Numbered from the stretch's first letter, positions 16,455-25,363 are shown. The stretch is DNA of 47,710 nt from an uncultured Actinomycetes bacterium (GCA_900313905.1 OMTG01000153.1:1-47710), one strand, 5' to 3'. Notes: generated from the sequence alone by a model not told the origin. Made by a program: numbers and translations.

Positions 16455-17366
16455 TCAGCGGGAGGCACGCTCTAAGGCCCACTTGAACCAGCCACGGAAT
16501 CCGTCAGCATCGACGTCGGTTGCGATGTGGCAGTTGGGGTCTTCCGCATCAAGATCGACATGCGAGGTGCCATCCGCATCGACAGCAAGATGGCAGGGCG
16601 CGACCGTGAAGAATTCGGGATGGGTGGCAAGGCCTACGGCGATGGGGTCTGCGATCTCCTTGCCCTTCCCGTCCAGGCTCTGGGCGCCTGACAGCATGGT
16701 ATAGACCGCATTGCCGACGCGTCCCGAAAGCGCGATGTCGGCCATATCGAGGTCGGACATGCGCACCTGCGCAGCGACCTCCACCGGCACGAAGGTCACA
16801 TCGAGGCCAGCCGCCAGCACGGCACGGGCCGCTTCAGGGTCGGCAGCCACATTCCTGCCGGACATCTGCAGGCTGTCCGCAGCCCCCATGGTGGTCCCCA
16901 TGCCGTAGATGGGGCCGATGTGCTCAGGCAGCTCCGGATGGTCCTTCAGGGAGGCCGCCAGATTCGAGAGCGGCCCCAGGCAGATCATGATCGGCTTCTG
17001 GCCCCGGCTCTCAGCGCTCCGGACGGTCTGCCAGATGGCTTCCGAGGCAGGCACATTGTAGAAGAGGTCATATGCCTCATCGGCGAAGACCCACTTCCCC
17101 AGGCCAGAAGGCCCCAGCGTCGGCTCCATATAGTGGCGCTTCTGGGAATTCGGCAGGTCGATGCCCTTCGCGACGAGCGCCCGCGACCCCAGGAAGGCCT
17201 CGAGCTTCAGCGCATTGGCGGTCGCCTGGTTCACATCGATCGATCCGCCCACGGTCGTGATCAGCGACGTATCCAGCTTCGAGCAGGTGAGGGCGATGAA
17301 GAGTGCTGCGGCATCATCGATTCCAGGATCGACATCGATGATGGCCGGCATGCCTGTGCGCCCCAT
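16455..17366 (-). CDS. inosine/uridine-preferring nucleoside hydrolase
   Basis: A 303-residue nucleoside hydrolase that cleaves N-glycosidic bonds of nucleosides to base and ribose. The Ca-binding signature DVDPGIDDAAAL (Asp11, 17 and 18) opens the protein. The remaining family landmarks are LGPLSNLAA, GRNVAADPEAA and the C-terminal DPIAVGLATHPEFF with the catalytic-site Asp. GAGGAGG sits just before ATG 17366. The leader carries a palindrome (17391-17402) in an AT-rich patch. Released ribose could feed the ribokinase near 6.2-7.1 kb. Confidence 0.88.
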   Translation of the reverse strand: MGRTGMPAIIDVDPGIDDAAALFIALTCSKLDTSLITTVGGSIDVNQATANALKLEAFLGSRALVAKGIDLPNSQKRHYMEPTLGPSGLGKWVFADEAYDLFYNVPASEAIWQTVRSAESRGQKPIMICLGPLSNLAASLKDHPELPEHIGPIYGMGTTMGAADSLQMSGRNVAADPEAARAVLAAGLDVTFVPVEVAAQVRMSDLDMADIALSGRVGNAVYTMLSGAQSLDGKGKEIADPIAVGLATHPEFFTVAPCHLAVDADGTSHVDLDAEDPNCHIATDVDADGFRGWFKWALERASR

Positions 17367-17390
17367 GGTTCCTCCTCAAACCCAAAATGT

Positions 17391-17402
17391 TATTCGAGAA
17401 TA
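17391..17402. promoter_or_regulatory. candidate operator palindrome before the nucleoside hydrolase
   Basis: TATTC-GA-GAATA is a perfect 5-bp inverted repeat with a 2-base centre, 25 bp upstream of the start codon. It overlaps an AT-rich segment that stands out from the GC-rich surroundings. It is short, so chance is possible. Confidence 0.3.
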
Positions 17403-17515
17403 TAGCGCACTCGTGCAGGGATATGGCCGAAAACTGCCGCTTTGGTTACAAGTTATATATATGCAGATGCCTCATGCCACCAATGACCGCAGAGCAATGT
17501 GCAGGGTGCCTGCAT

Positions 17516-17555
17516 GAAAAGGCTCCAGGCCGGCCGCCAATGCCTGCCTGGAGCC
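17516..17555 (-). terminator. terminator of the asp23 operon
   Basis: A 10-bp perfect stem (17521-17530 with 17546-17555) is followed on the minus strand by TTTTCAT. It lies 28 bp past the asp23 stop. Confidence 0.75.
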
Positions 17556-17583
17556 ATCCAGTCCATCTCTTCGGGAAGGATCC

Positions 17584-18153
17584 TTACGCGCCCTTGGCAG
17601 CCGATGCCGCTCCGAGCGCGGCAGGTGCTACGTTCTCCGCCTCGTCCGTCTCCGCAGCTTCGGCCTCAGACTCTGCCGCGCTGTCCTGGCGCTTTGCGGC
17701 GCCATTGATCTCTTCGGGCGTGAGGACATCCTCGATGCGCAGGTTCACGCCTGCGACCTCGAGCCCGGTCATCCCCATGACCTGCTTCACGACTGCCTTC
17801 TTCACATCCTCGAAGATCTGCGGGGCGTAAGAGCCGTACTCGATCAGGACCGAGATGTTCACGCGCACCGCCGCATCGGGCGTGACCTCGACCGTGACGC
17901 CCTTGCGGGGGTCGGTCGCACCAAAGGCATCCTGGACACGGTTCACCCAGCCGCCCTTCATCCCGACGACGCCCGGCACATCGCGGACCGCGAGCGCGAC
18001 GATTTTCTCGATGACACCGTTGCTGAAGGTCAGGGAGTCTTCGGAGTTGTCGTCCTCTTCCGCTGCCACGATATCATCGGTGTTGCTCATGCTTTCCTGT
18101 GCTTCGGAGCTCTGGTGCTCGGCGCGCACCACGTCCGTCGTATCGTTTGCCAT
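17584..18153 (-). CDS. Asp23/Gls24 family envelope stress protein
   Basis: A 189-residue Asp23-domain protein. The core runs about residues 40-150: LTFSNGVIEKIVALAVRDV, then VPGVVGMKGG, then RVNISVLIEYGSYAPQIFE, and ends with LEVAGVNLRIEDVLTPEE. Acidic or Ala/Glu-rich extensions sit at both ends. Asp23 proteins coat the inner face of the membrane and are tethered by AmaP. It is the last gene of amaP-DUF2273-asp23 and has its own terminator. GAGGAG upstream sets ATG 18153. Confidence 0.88.
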   Translation of the reverse strand: MANDTTDVVRAEHQSSEAQESMSNTDDIVAAEEDDNSEDSLTFSNGVIEKIVALAVRDVPGVVGMKGGWVNRVQDAFGATDPRKGVTVEVTPDAAVRVNISVLIEYGSYAPQIFEDVKKAVVKQVMGMTGLEVAGVNLRIEDVLTPEEINGAAKRQDSAAESEAEAAETDEAENVAPAALGAASAAKGA

Positions 18154-18172
18154 TTGCACTCCTCACGTCAGT

Positions 18173-18526
18173 CTATGAACGGTCATCCTTCGATCCGAGC
18201 AGGTTCTTGAAGAATGTGACGATCTTCGGATCCCCATCAAGCTCCTGGCCGATCGCCACCCCGATCGTGATGCAGAGGACCAGAAGCAGGGTCGCCCAGA
18301 ACCCAATGATGAACAAGAGCAGGGCGACGAGGAAGCCGGCGAAGCCACAAAGCACGGCATTTTCATGCCCCGGGAAGGTGGCATGGATCCAGCCCTGGAC
18401 CGCCTCGACCGGATGCGCATGCTTCGTGCCCTCATCGGCGGGTGCGGCAGCTTTCGGCGCTTCCTGGGCCTTCGCTGCGGATGCAGCTTCCGCCTCCTGA
18501 TCGACGGTCACCTTCGGCCTATTCAT
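18173..18526 (-). CDS. DUF2273 small membrane protein
   Basis: A 117-residue protein with an Ala/Lys/Glu-rich cytoplasmic N-terminus of about 45 residues and two hydrophobic segments (about 57-95, AVLCGFAGFLVALLLFII then ATLLLVLCITIGVAIG). It ends with DPKIVTFFKNLLG. This matches the DUF2273 proteins found with Asp23 and AmaP. AGGAGGGG precedes ATG 18526, which overlaps the amaP stop by 8 bp. Confidence 0.8.
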   Translation of the reverse strand: MNRPKVTVDQEAEAASAAKAQEAPKAAAPADEGTKHAHPVEAVQGWIHATFPGHENAVLCGFAGFLVALLLFIIGFWATLLLVLCITIGVAIGQELDGDPKIVTFFKNLLGSKDDRS

Positions 18527-19280
18527 GCTTCCCCTCCTCATGTGCTGCCACGCCTCTCATCGGGATCGTGACGCCGTCGCCTGACGGATCGGGGTGGGCA
18601 GAGCCTTCCGGAGCCTCCTTGTGAGGGGTCTCCTCAGCTGTGGCTTCCGCTTCCTGGGGCTCCTCGGCGCCCTCCGCCTCCTCGCCTTCCGGCTCTCCGT
18701 CCTCGGCATCGGCATCCATCAGGGCAAGGTAGGAGCTTGCCCCGTCATCGCTCTCGATGGCCGATGCCTCCTCCGGCGCCAGGAACTCGAGGCTGATGCT
18801 CTCGATCCTCTCGCCGCAGAGCTTTGTCAGGCCCTCATCGAGCTCCTGCCTGAGCTCGGCGCCCTTCTCGACTGCCGAGACGGTGTAGTGCGGACGGATC
18901 GTCACCTGAACCGAGATGAGGCCCTTCTTCTCGGCGAAGACGCCGACCTTCGTGGCCTCGCAGCTGCCATCCTCCTCGACGATGTAGCGTGCCTGCGAGG
19001 AGATCGCATCGCGGGTGATCGTGATCTGGCTGCCATCCTCTTCCTCGAGGCTGATGGAGTTCGCCTTCTTGCGGCGGGAGAGGACCCGGATCCACATGAT
19101 GAGCCCGCCGATAAGGGATACGGCGATGCATCCCTGCACGGCATAGTTGTAGGTGTCGACCGCAAAGAGGGCGAGCGCTTCGTGCGTCCATGGTCCGTAG
19201 ATGGTGGCCATAAGGGCGCAGACGCCGATAAGCGTTGCCAGATACCATACCGTCATAAGGAGCTTCTTGATGAAACCCAT
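18519..19280 (-). CDS. amaP: alkaline shock response membrane anchor protein AmaP
   Basis: A 253-residue protein with two N-terminal transmembrane segments (about 8-27 and 45-64), then a basic RRKK stop and an Asp23-like domain (about 74-170, with ITITRDAISSQARYIVEE and VSVQVTIRP-like strands). A Glu/Ala-rich tail follows. AmaP recruits Asp23 to the membrane. It is the first gene of the stress operon. The ribosome site is weak (GGGGG). Confidence 0.83.
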   Translation of the reverse strand: MGFIKKLLMTVWYLATLIGVCALMATIYGPWTHEALALFAVDTYNYAVQGCIAVSLIGGLIMWIRVLSRRKKANSISLEEEDGSQITITRDAISSQARYIVEEDGSCEATKVGVFAEKKGLISVQVTIRPHYTVSAVEKGAELRQELDEGLTKLCGERIESISLEFLAPEEASAIESDDGASSYLALMDADAEDGEPEGEEAEGAEEPQEAEATAEETPHKEAPEGSAHPDPSGDGVTIPMRGVAAHEEGKHE

Positions 19281-19504
19281 GCCACAACCCCCAGACCGGA
19301 CATGCCCTCGGAAGAGCGCTTGATACCTTCAAAGGATACCCCACATCGGATGCCTGCACACCCCCGCACAAGGACGGGCGACCAATTTCATCTGTCCGCC
19401 GCCCCAGACACATGGGAAGACGGTGCATACAGGAAAACAGGCAAAACCCTTGAAACGAAGAGCGCCTATCATGGATGCAACACTGATGCAGAAAGGTGCC
19501 GCAT

Positions 19505-20374
19505 ATGAGAATCGATTCGATCCTGGCGAAGAAGCAGACCTATTCCTACGAGATCTTCCCGCCCAAAGGCGAGCTTCCCCTCGAGGAGGCGTGCAAGGTG
19601 GCGCAGGAGCTTGCACTTGACCATCCCGACTGGATCTCGACGACCTTCTCGGCCGGAGGATCGGGCAACTCCCAGAACACGGCAGCCATCTGCGATGCTG
19701 TGCAGAACAGCCTGCACGTCACCTCGCTGGCCCATCTGACCTGCATGGGCGCCACGACCGAGACGGTCGACGCCTATCTGGACACGCTTTCCCGCGCAGG
19801 CATCGAGAATGTGCTGGCCCTCCGGGGCGACAGGGTCCCAGGACGCGAGCCGAAGGACTTCGAGTATGCCTCCGACCTGATCGCCCACATAAAGAGCCGC
19901 AATCCGGACCTCTGCATCGGCGCTGCCTGCTATCCCGAGGGGCATGTGGAATCGCCCTCGATGGAGAAGTCCATCGAGGCGCTCAAGCGCAAGCAGGATG
20001 CCGGTGCCGACTTCCTCGTGACCCAGCTCTTCTTCGACAACGAGCTCTTCTACCACTTCCGCGACCTCTGCGCCCGCGGCCGCATCAAGATCCCCATCGT
20101 CGTCGGCATCATGCCCTTCACGAGCAAGAACCAGATCCAGCGCATGGCATTCACCTGCGGCGCGACCATCCCCTCCCGCGTGATCAAGCGCATCATCGCC
20201 GCCGGCGAGGACCCTGCCGCCCAGGCGGAGGCGGGCGTCGTCTATGCACAGGAGCAGCTCTGCGACCTCGCCGCCAACGGCGTCGATGGCCTGCACATCT
20301 ATTCGATGAACAAGCCGCAGATGGCCCACAAGATCCATGCGGCGCTCAAGGAGTGCGGCTACCTTGCCTCATAG
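19505..20374 (+). CDS. metF: methylenetetrahydrofolate reductase
   Basis: A 289-residue flavoprotein of the MetF family, making 5-methyl-THF for MetH. It shows SYEIFPPKG at the start, AHLTCMGAT, LALRGDRVPG (folate/FAD site), AACYPEGHVES and DFLVTQLFFDN, followed by GIMPFTS. It is the first gene of an overlapping set metF, MetH-reactivation protein, metH. The start ATG 19505 has AAAGG upstream. No SAM or cobalamin riboswitch was found in the 224-bp gap before it. Confidence 0.9.
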   Translation: MRIDSILAKKQTYSYEIFPPKGELPLEEACKVAQELALDHPDWISTTFSAGGSGNSQNTAAICDAVQNSLHVTSLAHLTCMGATTETVDAYLDTLSRAGIENVLALRGDRVPGREPKDFEYASDLIAHIKSRNPDLCIGAACYPEGHVESPSMEKSIEALKRKQDAGADFLVTQLFFDNELFYHFRDLCARGRIKIPIVVGIMPFTSKNQIQRMAFTCGATIPSRVIKRIIAAGEDPAAQAEAGVVYAQEQLCDLAANGVDGLHIYSMNKPQMAHKIHAALKECGYLAS

Positions 20375-21086
20375 CCAATTCATCTCATCCTTCGAGATAG
20401 ATTCCATCTCCCGCACGGAGGTGCTGCGCTACCTCGGCTACGCAGGCCAGGAATACTCCACCAACCTCGATGATGCGCTCACCCGGGAGATTGGCCGTGC
20501 CCTTGCCATCTCCACCCCGAAAGGGACGGGGCAGATCTTCGAGGTCGAGCGCATGGACCCGTCTGTCCCCCGCGTCGTCCTGAAGGACACGGCGCTCGTC
20601 CTCGATGGTGAAGATATGCAGAAGCATCTGGCCGGCGCCAAGGAGGTCGGCGTCTTCGCCGTGACCCTCGGGATGGCAAACGAGCGCGAGCTCCGGAGGC
20701 TCTCGCTCACCGACCGCCTCTCCCACGTGCTTTTCGACGCCGCATCGGTCGCCCTCGTGGAGCGTGCCGCCGATGCAGCGGAGGCCGAGATGGTGCGCCG
20801 CGCTGCCGAGGAAGGCCTCTTCTGCAACTGGCGCTTCTCGCCAGGCTATGGGGACCTGCCGCTCGAGACGCAGCCGACGCTTCTTGCCGCCCTCAATGCC
20901 CAGCGCCTCCTCGGCATCACCCTCTCTCCGAGCCTCCTCATGACGCCGACGAAGAGCGTGACCGCACTCGTCGGCCTCTTCGACGAACCCCAGAAGAGCA
21001 CCCATATGAGCTGCGCCAAGTGCGTCTGCCATGATTTCTGCTCATTCCTTGCACATGGAAGGACCTGCCATGAACGAAGGCGCTAA
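20364..21086 (+). CDS. stand-alone methionine synthase reactivation-domain protein
   Basis: About 240 residues resembling the C-terminal activation domain of MetH, which binds SAM and re-methylates inactive cob(II)alamin. It has ISRTEVLRYLGYAGQE at the start, GVFAVTLGMANERELRRL in the middle and WRFSPGYGDLPLETQ, followed by LLGITLSPSLLMTPTKSVTAL, the domain's best conserved run. The end has a Cys cluster, CAKCVCHDFC, plus one later Cys. That may bind a metal or Fe-S cluster and is not part of the classical domain. I prefer TTG 20364 (AAGGAG 12 bp upstream); ATG 20337 is an alternative without a ribosome site. It overlaps metF by 11 bp and metH by 17 bp. Confidence 0.8.
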   Translation: MPHSQFISSFEIDSISRTEVLRYLGYAGQEYSTNLDDALTREIGRALAISTPKGTGQIFEVERMDPSVPRVVLKDTALVLDGEDMQKHLAGAKEVGVFAVTLGMANERELRRLSLTDRLSHVLFDAASVALVERAADAAEAEMVRRAAEEGLFCNWRFSPGYGDLPLETQPTLLAALNAQRLLGITLSPSLLMTPTKSVTALVGLFDEPQKSTHMSCAKCVCHDFCSFLAHGRTCHERRR

Positions 21087-23586
21087 AGCACTCGCACCCC
21101 TCGCCGTCCGCGACCCCATGGTGCCGAAGGAGGCACCCTTCGGGCCCGGGAAGAAGCGGGAGCTCCGCATCAAGGACGAGCACCTTGCCCGCGTGCTCGA
21201 AGGGAAGGACTTCCTCCTCTTCGATGGAGCCATGGGGACGCAGCTCCAGGCAGAGGGCCTCGAGGCAGGGGCCCTGCCCGAGCTCCTCTGCCTCACGGAC
21301 CCCAATGAGGTGACAGCCATCCATGCCTCCTATGTGGCAGCTGGCTCCGAGGCGGTGACGACGAACACATTCGGCGCGAATTCGGCAAAGCTCGGCGGCG
21401 GCCATACGGTCCGCGAGATCTTCACGGCAGCTGTCGGCTGCGCCCGCAGGAGCGGCGCCCGCTATGTGGCGGCAGACATCGGCCCCACAGGCGCCCTCCT
21501 GGAGCCGATGGGGACGCTCCCCTTTGCCGATGCCTATACGCTCTTCGCAGAGGAGGCCATAGCGGCACGCGATGCCGGAGCCGACCTCTTCATTATCGAG
21601 ACGATGGCAGACCTCGCTGAGGCGAAGGCAGCCCTTCTTGCCGTCAAGGAGCACACCGACCTGCCCGTCTTCGTGACCATGACATTCGGGGAGGACGGCA
21701 GGACCTTCCTTGGGACGACGCCCGAGGCAGCAGCGGTCACGCTCTCCTCGCTTGGCGCCGATGCGGTCGGCATCAACTGCTCGCTCGGCCCTGCCGAGGT
21801 CGCGCCGCTCGTCTTGAGGATGCTCCCCTATCTCTCCTGCCCCTGCATGGTGCAGGCCAATGCCGGCCTGCCCGAGGTGCATGACGGGGTGACGAGCTAC
21901 GGGATTGGAGCCGAGGAGTTCGTCTCGGCGATGGAGCCGCTCGTCGCAGCGGGCGTCTCCATCATCGGCGGCTGCTGCGGCACCGCTCCGGACTATATCA
22001 GGCGCGAGCGGGAGCTCCTCGAGCGCTACGGCACGCCCCAAGGGCACGAGCTCTGCCCCGACTTCACGGTCACGAGCTCCCAGCAGCTCCTCTCCCTTGC
22101 CCCCTCCCATGTCGGCATCATCGGCGAGCGCATCAACCCGACCGGCAAGAAGCGCATGAAGGAGGCGCTGCGTTCCGAGGACTTCGACTACATCCTGACG
22201 CTCGCCCTCGAGCAGGAGCGCGCTGGCGCCCAGATCCTCGATATCAATGTCGGCCTGCCCGAGATCGATGAGGCCAGGCTCCTGAAGCGCGTGGTCGGCG
22301 ATGTCTCCGGCGTGACCTCGCTCCCGCTCCAGATAGACTCTGCCGATGCGGCAGCGGTCGAGGCAGTCGTCAGGTCCTATCCCGGCAAGCCCCTCATCAA
22401 CTCGACCAACGGCCGCGAAGATGTGATGGAGCATGTCATCCCGATCGCTGCCCATTACGGCTGCGCCCTCGTCTGCCTGACGCTCGACGAGAGCGGCATC
22501 CCCTCCACGGCGGAAGGCAGGCTCGCGGTGGCAGAGAAGATCTATGCACGGGCCACCTCATATGGCATCCCGCCCAAGGACCTTGTCTTCGACTGCCTCG
22601 CTATGGCGGCAAGCACGGACCAGACCGCCCCGGGAAAGATCCTCGAGAGCATCCGCCTCGTGAAGGAGCGCTTCCCCGGCGTCCGCACGGTCCTCGGCGT
22701 CTCGAACATCAGCTTCGGCCTCCCCTTCCGTCCCCTGATCAATGCCACCTTCCTCGCGGCGTCCTTTGCTGCCGGCCTCGACCTCGCTATCATCAATCCG
22801 GGCCAGCAGCGCATGCACGATGTGGTCGACGCCTGGCGTGTGCTCTCGGGAGAGGATGTGGCAGCCAACCACTATGTGGCACAGAACGCCACGAGGACCG
22901 AGCAGACAGGTCCTGCACAGACGCAGGCACCGGGTGCAGAGAAGGCAGTCCAGGCCTCCGATATGGCTCCAGAGCAGAAGGCCTTCCAGGCGGTCCTCGA
23001 AGGCCGGAAGGCTGCTGTGCAGGATGCCGTCAACGAGCTTCTCCAGGACCACGACGTGATGTATGCCATCAACCAGGTCCTGATCCCAGCCCTCGACGAG
23101 GTCGGCGTCCGCTTCGAGAAGGGCACCTTCTTCCTCCCGCAGCTCATGGCATCAGCCGATGCGGCGAAGGCGGGCTTCGACACGATAAAGGCCAGCCAGG
23201 ATACGAGCGAAGTGCCCACGAAGGGCGAGATCGCGCTCTGCACCGTGAAGGGCGACATCCACGATATCGGGAAGAACATCGTGAAGATGCTGCTCGAGAA
23301 CTATGGCTACCAGGTCTTCGATGTCGGACGCGATGTGGATCCGCAGGCCTTCTGCGACGTGGTCGTCGAGCACCACATCAGGCTTGCCGGACTGAGCGCG
23401 CTCATGACAACAACGGTGCCAGCGATGGGCGAGACGATCGAGCTCCTGCGCAAGCAGGCTCCCTGGTGCAAGGTCGTCGTCGGCGGGGCCGTCCTCAATC
23501 CGGAATACGCGAAGATGGTCGGAGCCGACTACTATGCGAAGGACGCGGCAGAGACCGCCAAGATCGCAGCTGAGGTCCTGGGATAG
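21070..23586 (+). CDS. metH: cobalamin-dependent methionine synthase (short form)
   Basis: An 838-residue MetH lacking the reactivation domain, which is encoded by the preceding gene. In order: homocysteine-binding barrel (about 40-320, FDGAMGTQLQ, GINCSLGP and GGCCGT with the zinc Cys residues), pterin-binding domain (about 345-600, GERINPTGKKRMKEAL), B12 cap (about 640-715) and Rossmann B12-binding domain with DIHDIGKN, His731 being the cobalt ligand. It transfers methyl from 5-methyl-THF to homocysteine. It is probably translated by coupling and ends at a strong terminator. Its cofactor could come from the B12-regulated ECF system downstream. Confidence 0.93.
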   Translation: MNEGAKALAPLAVRDPMVPKEAPFGPGKKRELRIKDEHLARVLEGKDFLLFDGAMGTQLQAEGLEAGALPELLCLTDPNEVTAIHASYVAAGSEAVTTNTFGANSAKLGGGHTVREIFTAAVGCARRSGARYVAADIGPTGALLEPMGTLPFADAYTLFAEEAIAARDAGADLFIIETMADLAEAKAALLAVKEHTDLPVFVTMTFGEDGRTFLGTTPEAAAVTLSSLGADAVGINCSLGPAEVAPLVLRMLPYLSCPCMVQANAGLPEVHDGVTSYGIGAEEFVSAMEPLVAAGVSIIGGCCGTAPDYIRRERELLERYGTPQGHELCPDFTVTSSQQLLSLAPSHVGIIGERINPTGKKRMKEALRSEDFDYILTLALEQERAGAQILDINVGLPEIDEARLLKRVVGDVSGVTSLPLQIDSADAAAVEAVVRSYPGKPLINSTNGREDVMEHVIPIAAHYGCALVCLTLDESGIPSTAEGRLAVAEKIYARATSYGIPPKDLVFDCLAMAASTDQTAPGKILESIRLVKERFPGVRTVLGVSNISFGLPFRPLINATFLAASFAAGLDLAIINPGQQRMHDVVDAWRVLSGEDVAANHYVAQNATRTEQTGPAQTQAPGAEKAVQASDMAPEQKAFQAVLEGRKAAVQDAVNELLQDHDVMYAINQVLIPALDEVGVRFEKGTFFLPQLMASADAAKAGFDTIKASQDTSEVPTKGEIALCTVKGDIHDIGKNIVKMLLENYGYQVFDVGRDVDPQAFCDVVVEHHIRLAGLSALMTTTVPAMGETIELLRKQAPWCKVVVGGAVLNPEYAKMVGADYYAKDAAETAKIAAEVLG

Positions 23587-23608
23587 CAAAGAGAGAGCAG
23601 AACGCATG

Positions 23609-23642
23609 AGGGGAGGATGCCGAGGTGGCATCCTCCCCTTTT
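23609..23642 (+). terminator. metH operon terminator
   Basis: A 13-bp stem (23609-23621 with 23627-23639), 5-base loop GAGGT, running into TTTT. It is a textbook Rho-independent terminator. Confidence 0.88.
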
Positions 23643-23670
23643 CGCAGGTGCGATTCCCCTTTTCCGCATG

Positions 23671-23707
23671 GAAAAGGCGCTGGCAGGAACCGTGTCCTGC
23701 CAGCGCC
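23671..23707 (-). terminator. yebC terminator
   Basis: A 13-bp perfect stem (23676-23688 with 23695-23707) with a 6-base loop, followed on the minus strand by TTTTC. It lies just past the stop of the YebC-family gene. Confidence 0.85.
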
Positions 23708-23733
23708 CTGCATCCTATGGGAAAGCCTTCTGG

Positions 23734-24537
23734 CTAGTCCTCGTCCTCTTCGAGCTGTGCTGCGACCTCGTCGGAGACAGACATCGTGGAGTAGACGTTC
23801 TGGACGTCGTCGAGCTCCTCGAGGCGGTCGATCAGGCGCTGCACCTTGCGGGCGTCAGAGAGGCCAAGCTCGACCGGGGTGTTCGGGACCATCGTGAGCT
23901 CGGAGCCCTTGACCTCGATGCCCTGGTCCTCGAGAGCCTTCTGGACATCCTGCATCTTGTCGTAGGCGGTGTAGACGATCCACTCGTCGCCGGCGTCCTC
24001 GTAATCTTCGCCGTCAGCCTCAGCGACTGCCATCATGAACTCGTCCTCGTCGACAGCGTTCTCGCGATCGGGAACCTTCTTCTCGTCGGACTTGATGACC
24101 TTCTCGACTGCGATGGAGCCCTTGCGGGTGAACTGGAAGGCAACAGAGCCCGTGGTGCCGAGGTTGCCGCCAGAGTGCGTGAAGATGGAGCGGACATCAG
24201 CAGCGGTGCGGTTCAGGTTGTCGGTCAGGCACTCGACGTAGACAGCCACGCCAGCAGGGCCGTAGCCTTCGTAGGTGACCTCCTTGTAGATGACCGCCTC
24301 AGCGCCGGAACCGAATGCCTTGTCGATTGCGGCCTGGATCTTTGCGTTCGGCATGGAAACCATGCGGGCGCGGGCGATGGCGGCTGCAAGGGAAGCATTG
24401 TTGGCGGGGTTGGGATCTCCGCCGGTACGTGCGGCAACGGTGATGTTGCGCGAATGCTTGGAGAAGAGCGCAGAACGCTTCGCGTCGATTGCGGCCTTCT
24501 TGTGCTTGGTAGTAGCCCACTTAGAGTGTCCGGACAT
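23734..24537 (-). CDS. YebC/PmpR family DNA-binding regulatory protein
   Basis: A 267-residue YebC-family protein beginning MSGHSKWATTKHKKAAIDAKR, the family signature. The conserved second-domain runs YEGYGPAGVAVYVECLTDN and HSGGNLGTTGSVAFQF are present. Some homologues are transcription factors; recent work on others assigns a translation role at difficult sequences, so the function here is left open. The C-terminus is acidic. It has a good promoter (24571-24599), GGAG upstream and its own terminator, so it is a single-gene unit. Confidence 0.9.
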   Translation of the reverse strand: MSGHSKWATTKHKKAAIDAKRSALFSKHSRNITVAARTGGDPNPANNASLAAAIARARMVSMPNAKIQAAIDKAFGSGAEAVIYKEVTYEGYGPAGVAVYVECLTDNLNRTAADVRSIFTHSGGNLGTTGSVAFQFTRKGSIAVEKVIKSDEKKVPDRENAVDEDEFMMAVAEADGEDYEDAGDEWIVYTAYDKMQDVQKALEDQGIEVKGSELTMVPNTPVELGLSDARKVQRLIDRLEELDDVQNVYSTMSVSDEVAAQLEEDED

Positions 24538-24570
24538 GCACATCTCCTTCTAGATTGGCAAAACATACAG

Positions 24571-24599
24571 ATAATACAAAAGTGCAGAGCGCATTGCAA
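24571..24599 (-). promoter_or_regulatory. sigma70-type promoter of yebC
   Basis: On the minus strand TTGCAA (24594-24599) is 17 bp from TATTAT (24571-24576), about 34 bp before the start codon. Spacing and hexamers are near consensus. Confidence 0.75.
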
Positions 24600-24682
24600 A
24601 TGAGACCATCAGAAAGATGGCCACATCCGCGAAGGCTCCATGTACGCCCGAAGGGAGCGTTTGATCTGCGTTTGGGTGAGCC

Positions 24683-25363
24683 TCAATCATAGCGTGCGAG
24701 CACCCTCGTGAGCGAACGTCCCCAGGGAATCCAGATAAGCAGCAGGAAACCGGCGGTTGCAAGCCCATGCACCAGATCCAGGGGAAATCCTGCCAGATAG
24801 GCGGCGATCACGGTCTCAGGCGCAAGCGGGCGCACATAGCCGAGCACATACCATCCGTTCAGGATCGCTCCATAGAGGAGGCCTGAGAGGATGCCAGACG
24901 CGGCAAGCTGCCAGCGCTTCCGGAGCAGTCCCCGCTCTGCCAGCGCGCCTCCAAGATAGCCGACAAGCCCCCAGGCATACATCTGGATCGGCGTCCAGGC
25001 TCCCTGCCCGAAGAAGAAGTTCGAGAGCAGGGCCGCAAAGGCTCCGACCACAAATCCGCTCCGCCGCCCCAAGAGGGCCCCTGCCAGGATCGCGATGGCA
25101 GAGACCGGCTTCACATCGGGGACCGCAGCGAAAAGGACCCTCCCTGCCGCTGCAAGGGCCGCAAGGCACACCGTCGGCATCATCTGCCGCATCGTCGGCC
25201 TCGACGATTCCACCTGCGCGAACAGGAAGACGACAGCAAGGACGCAGGCAAGGAGCGTGAGGCCACCCGAGATCGAGGAGCCCATCCAGGCCGACCAGAG
25301 CATCACAGCAGGGACCGCGACAAGGACCGCTGGCTCGAGCACACGCAGCATCTTCCTCCTCAT
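24683..25363 (-). CDS. ECF transporter S component (probably cobalamin-type)
   Basis: A 226-residue integral membrane protein with about six hydrophobic segments. It is the substrate-binding subunit of an energy-coupling-factor transporter. Landmarks are GRVLFAAVPDVKPVSAIAIL, GALLGRRSGFVVGAFAALLSN and FFFGQGAWTPIQMYAWGLVG, the last resembling the GQGPWTPWQM run that I recall in CbrT-like S components. The ATG at 25363 overlaps the stop of the ATPase gene (ATGA). An in-frame ATG 12 bp later has AGGAGG before it and may be the true start. As the last gene of a cobalamin-riboswitch operon, cobamide is the expected substrate; this is an inference. Confidence 0.82.
   Translation of the reverse strand: MRRKMLRVLEPAVLVAVPAVMLWSAWMGSSISGGLTLLACVLAVVFLFAQVESSRPTMRQMMPTVCLAALAAAGRVLFAAVPDVKPVSAIAILAGALLGRRSGFVVGAFAALLSNFFFGQGAWTPIQMYAWGLVGYLGGALAERGLLRKRWQLAASGILSGLLYGAILNGWYVLGYVRPLAPETVIAAYLAGFPLDLVHGLATAGFLLLIWIPWGRSLTRVLARYD

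Noticed and set aside
19281-19504. SAM or cobalamin riboswitch before metF
   Set aside because: No B12 box, SAM-box core or convincing terminator/antiterminator pair seen.
20938-22455. 505-codon open frame opposite metH
   Set aside because: Shadow of metH codon structure; no family features.
24600-24682. Terminator of the ECF operon (CGCCC/GGGAGCG hairpin)
   Set aside because: The stem is short and bulged and has no T run on the minus strand; not strong enough to annotate.
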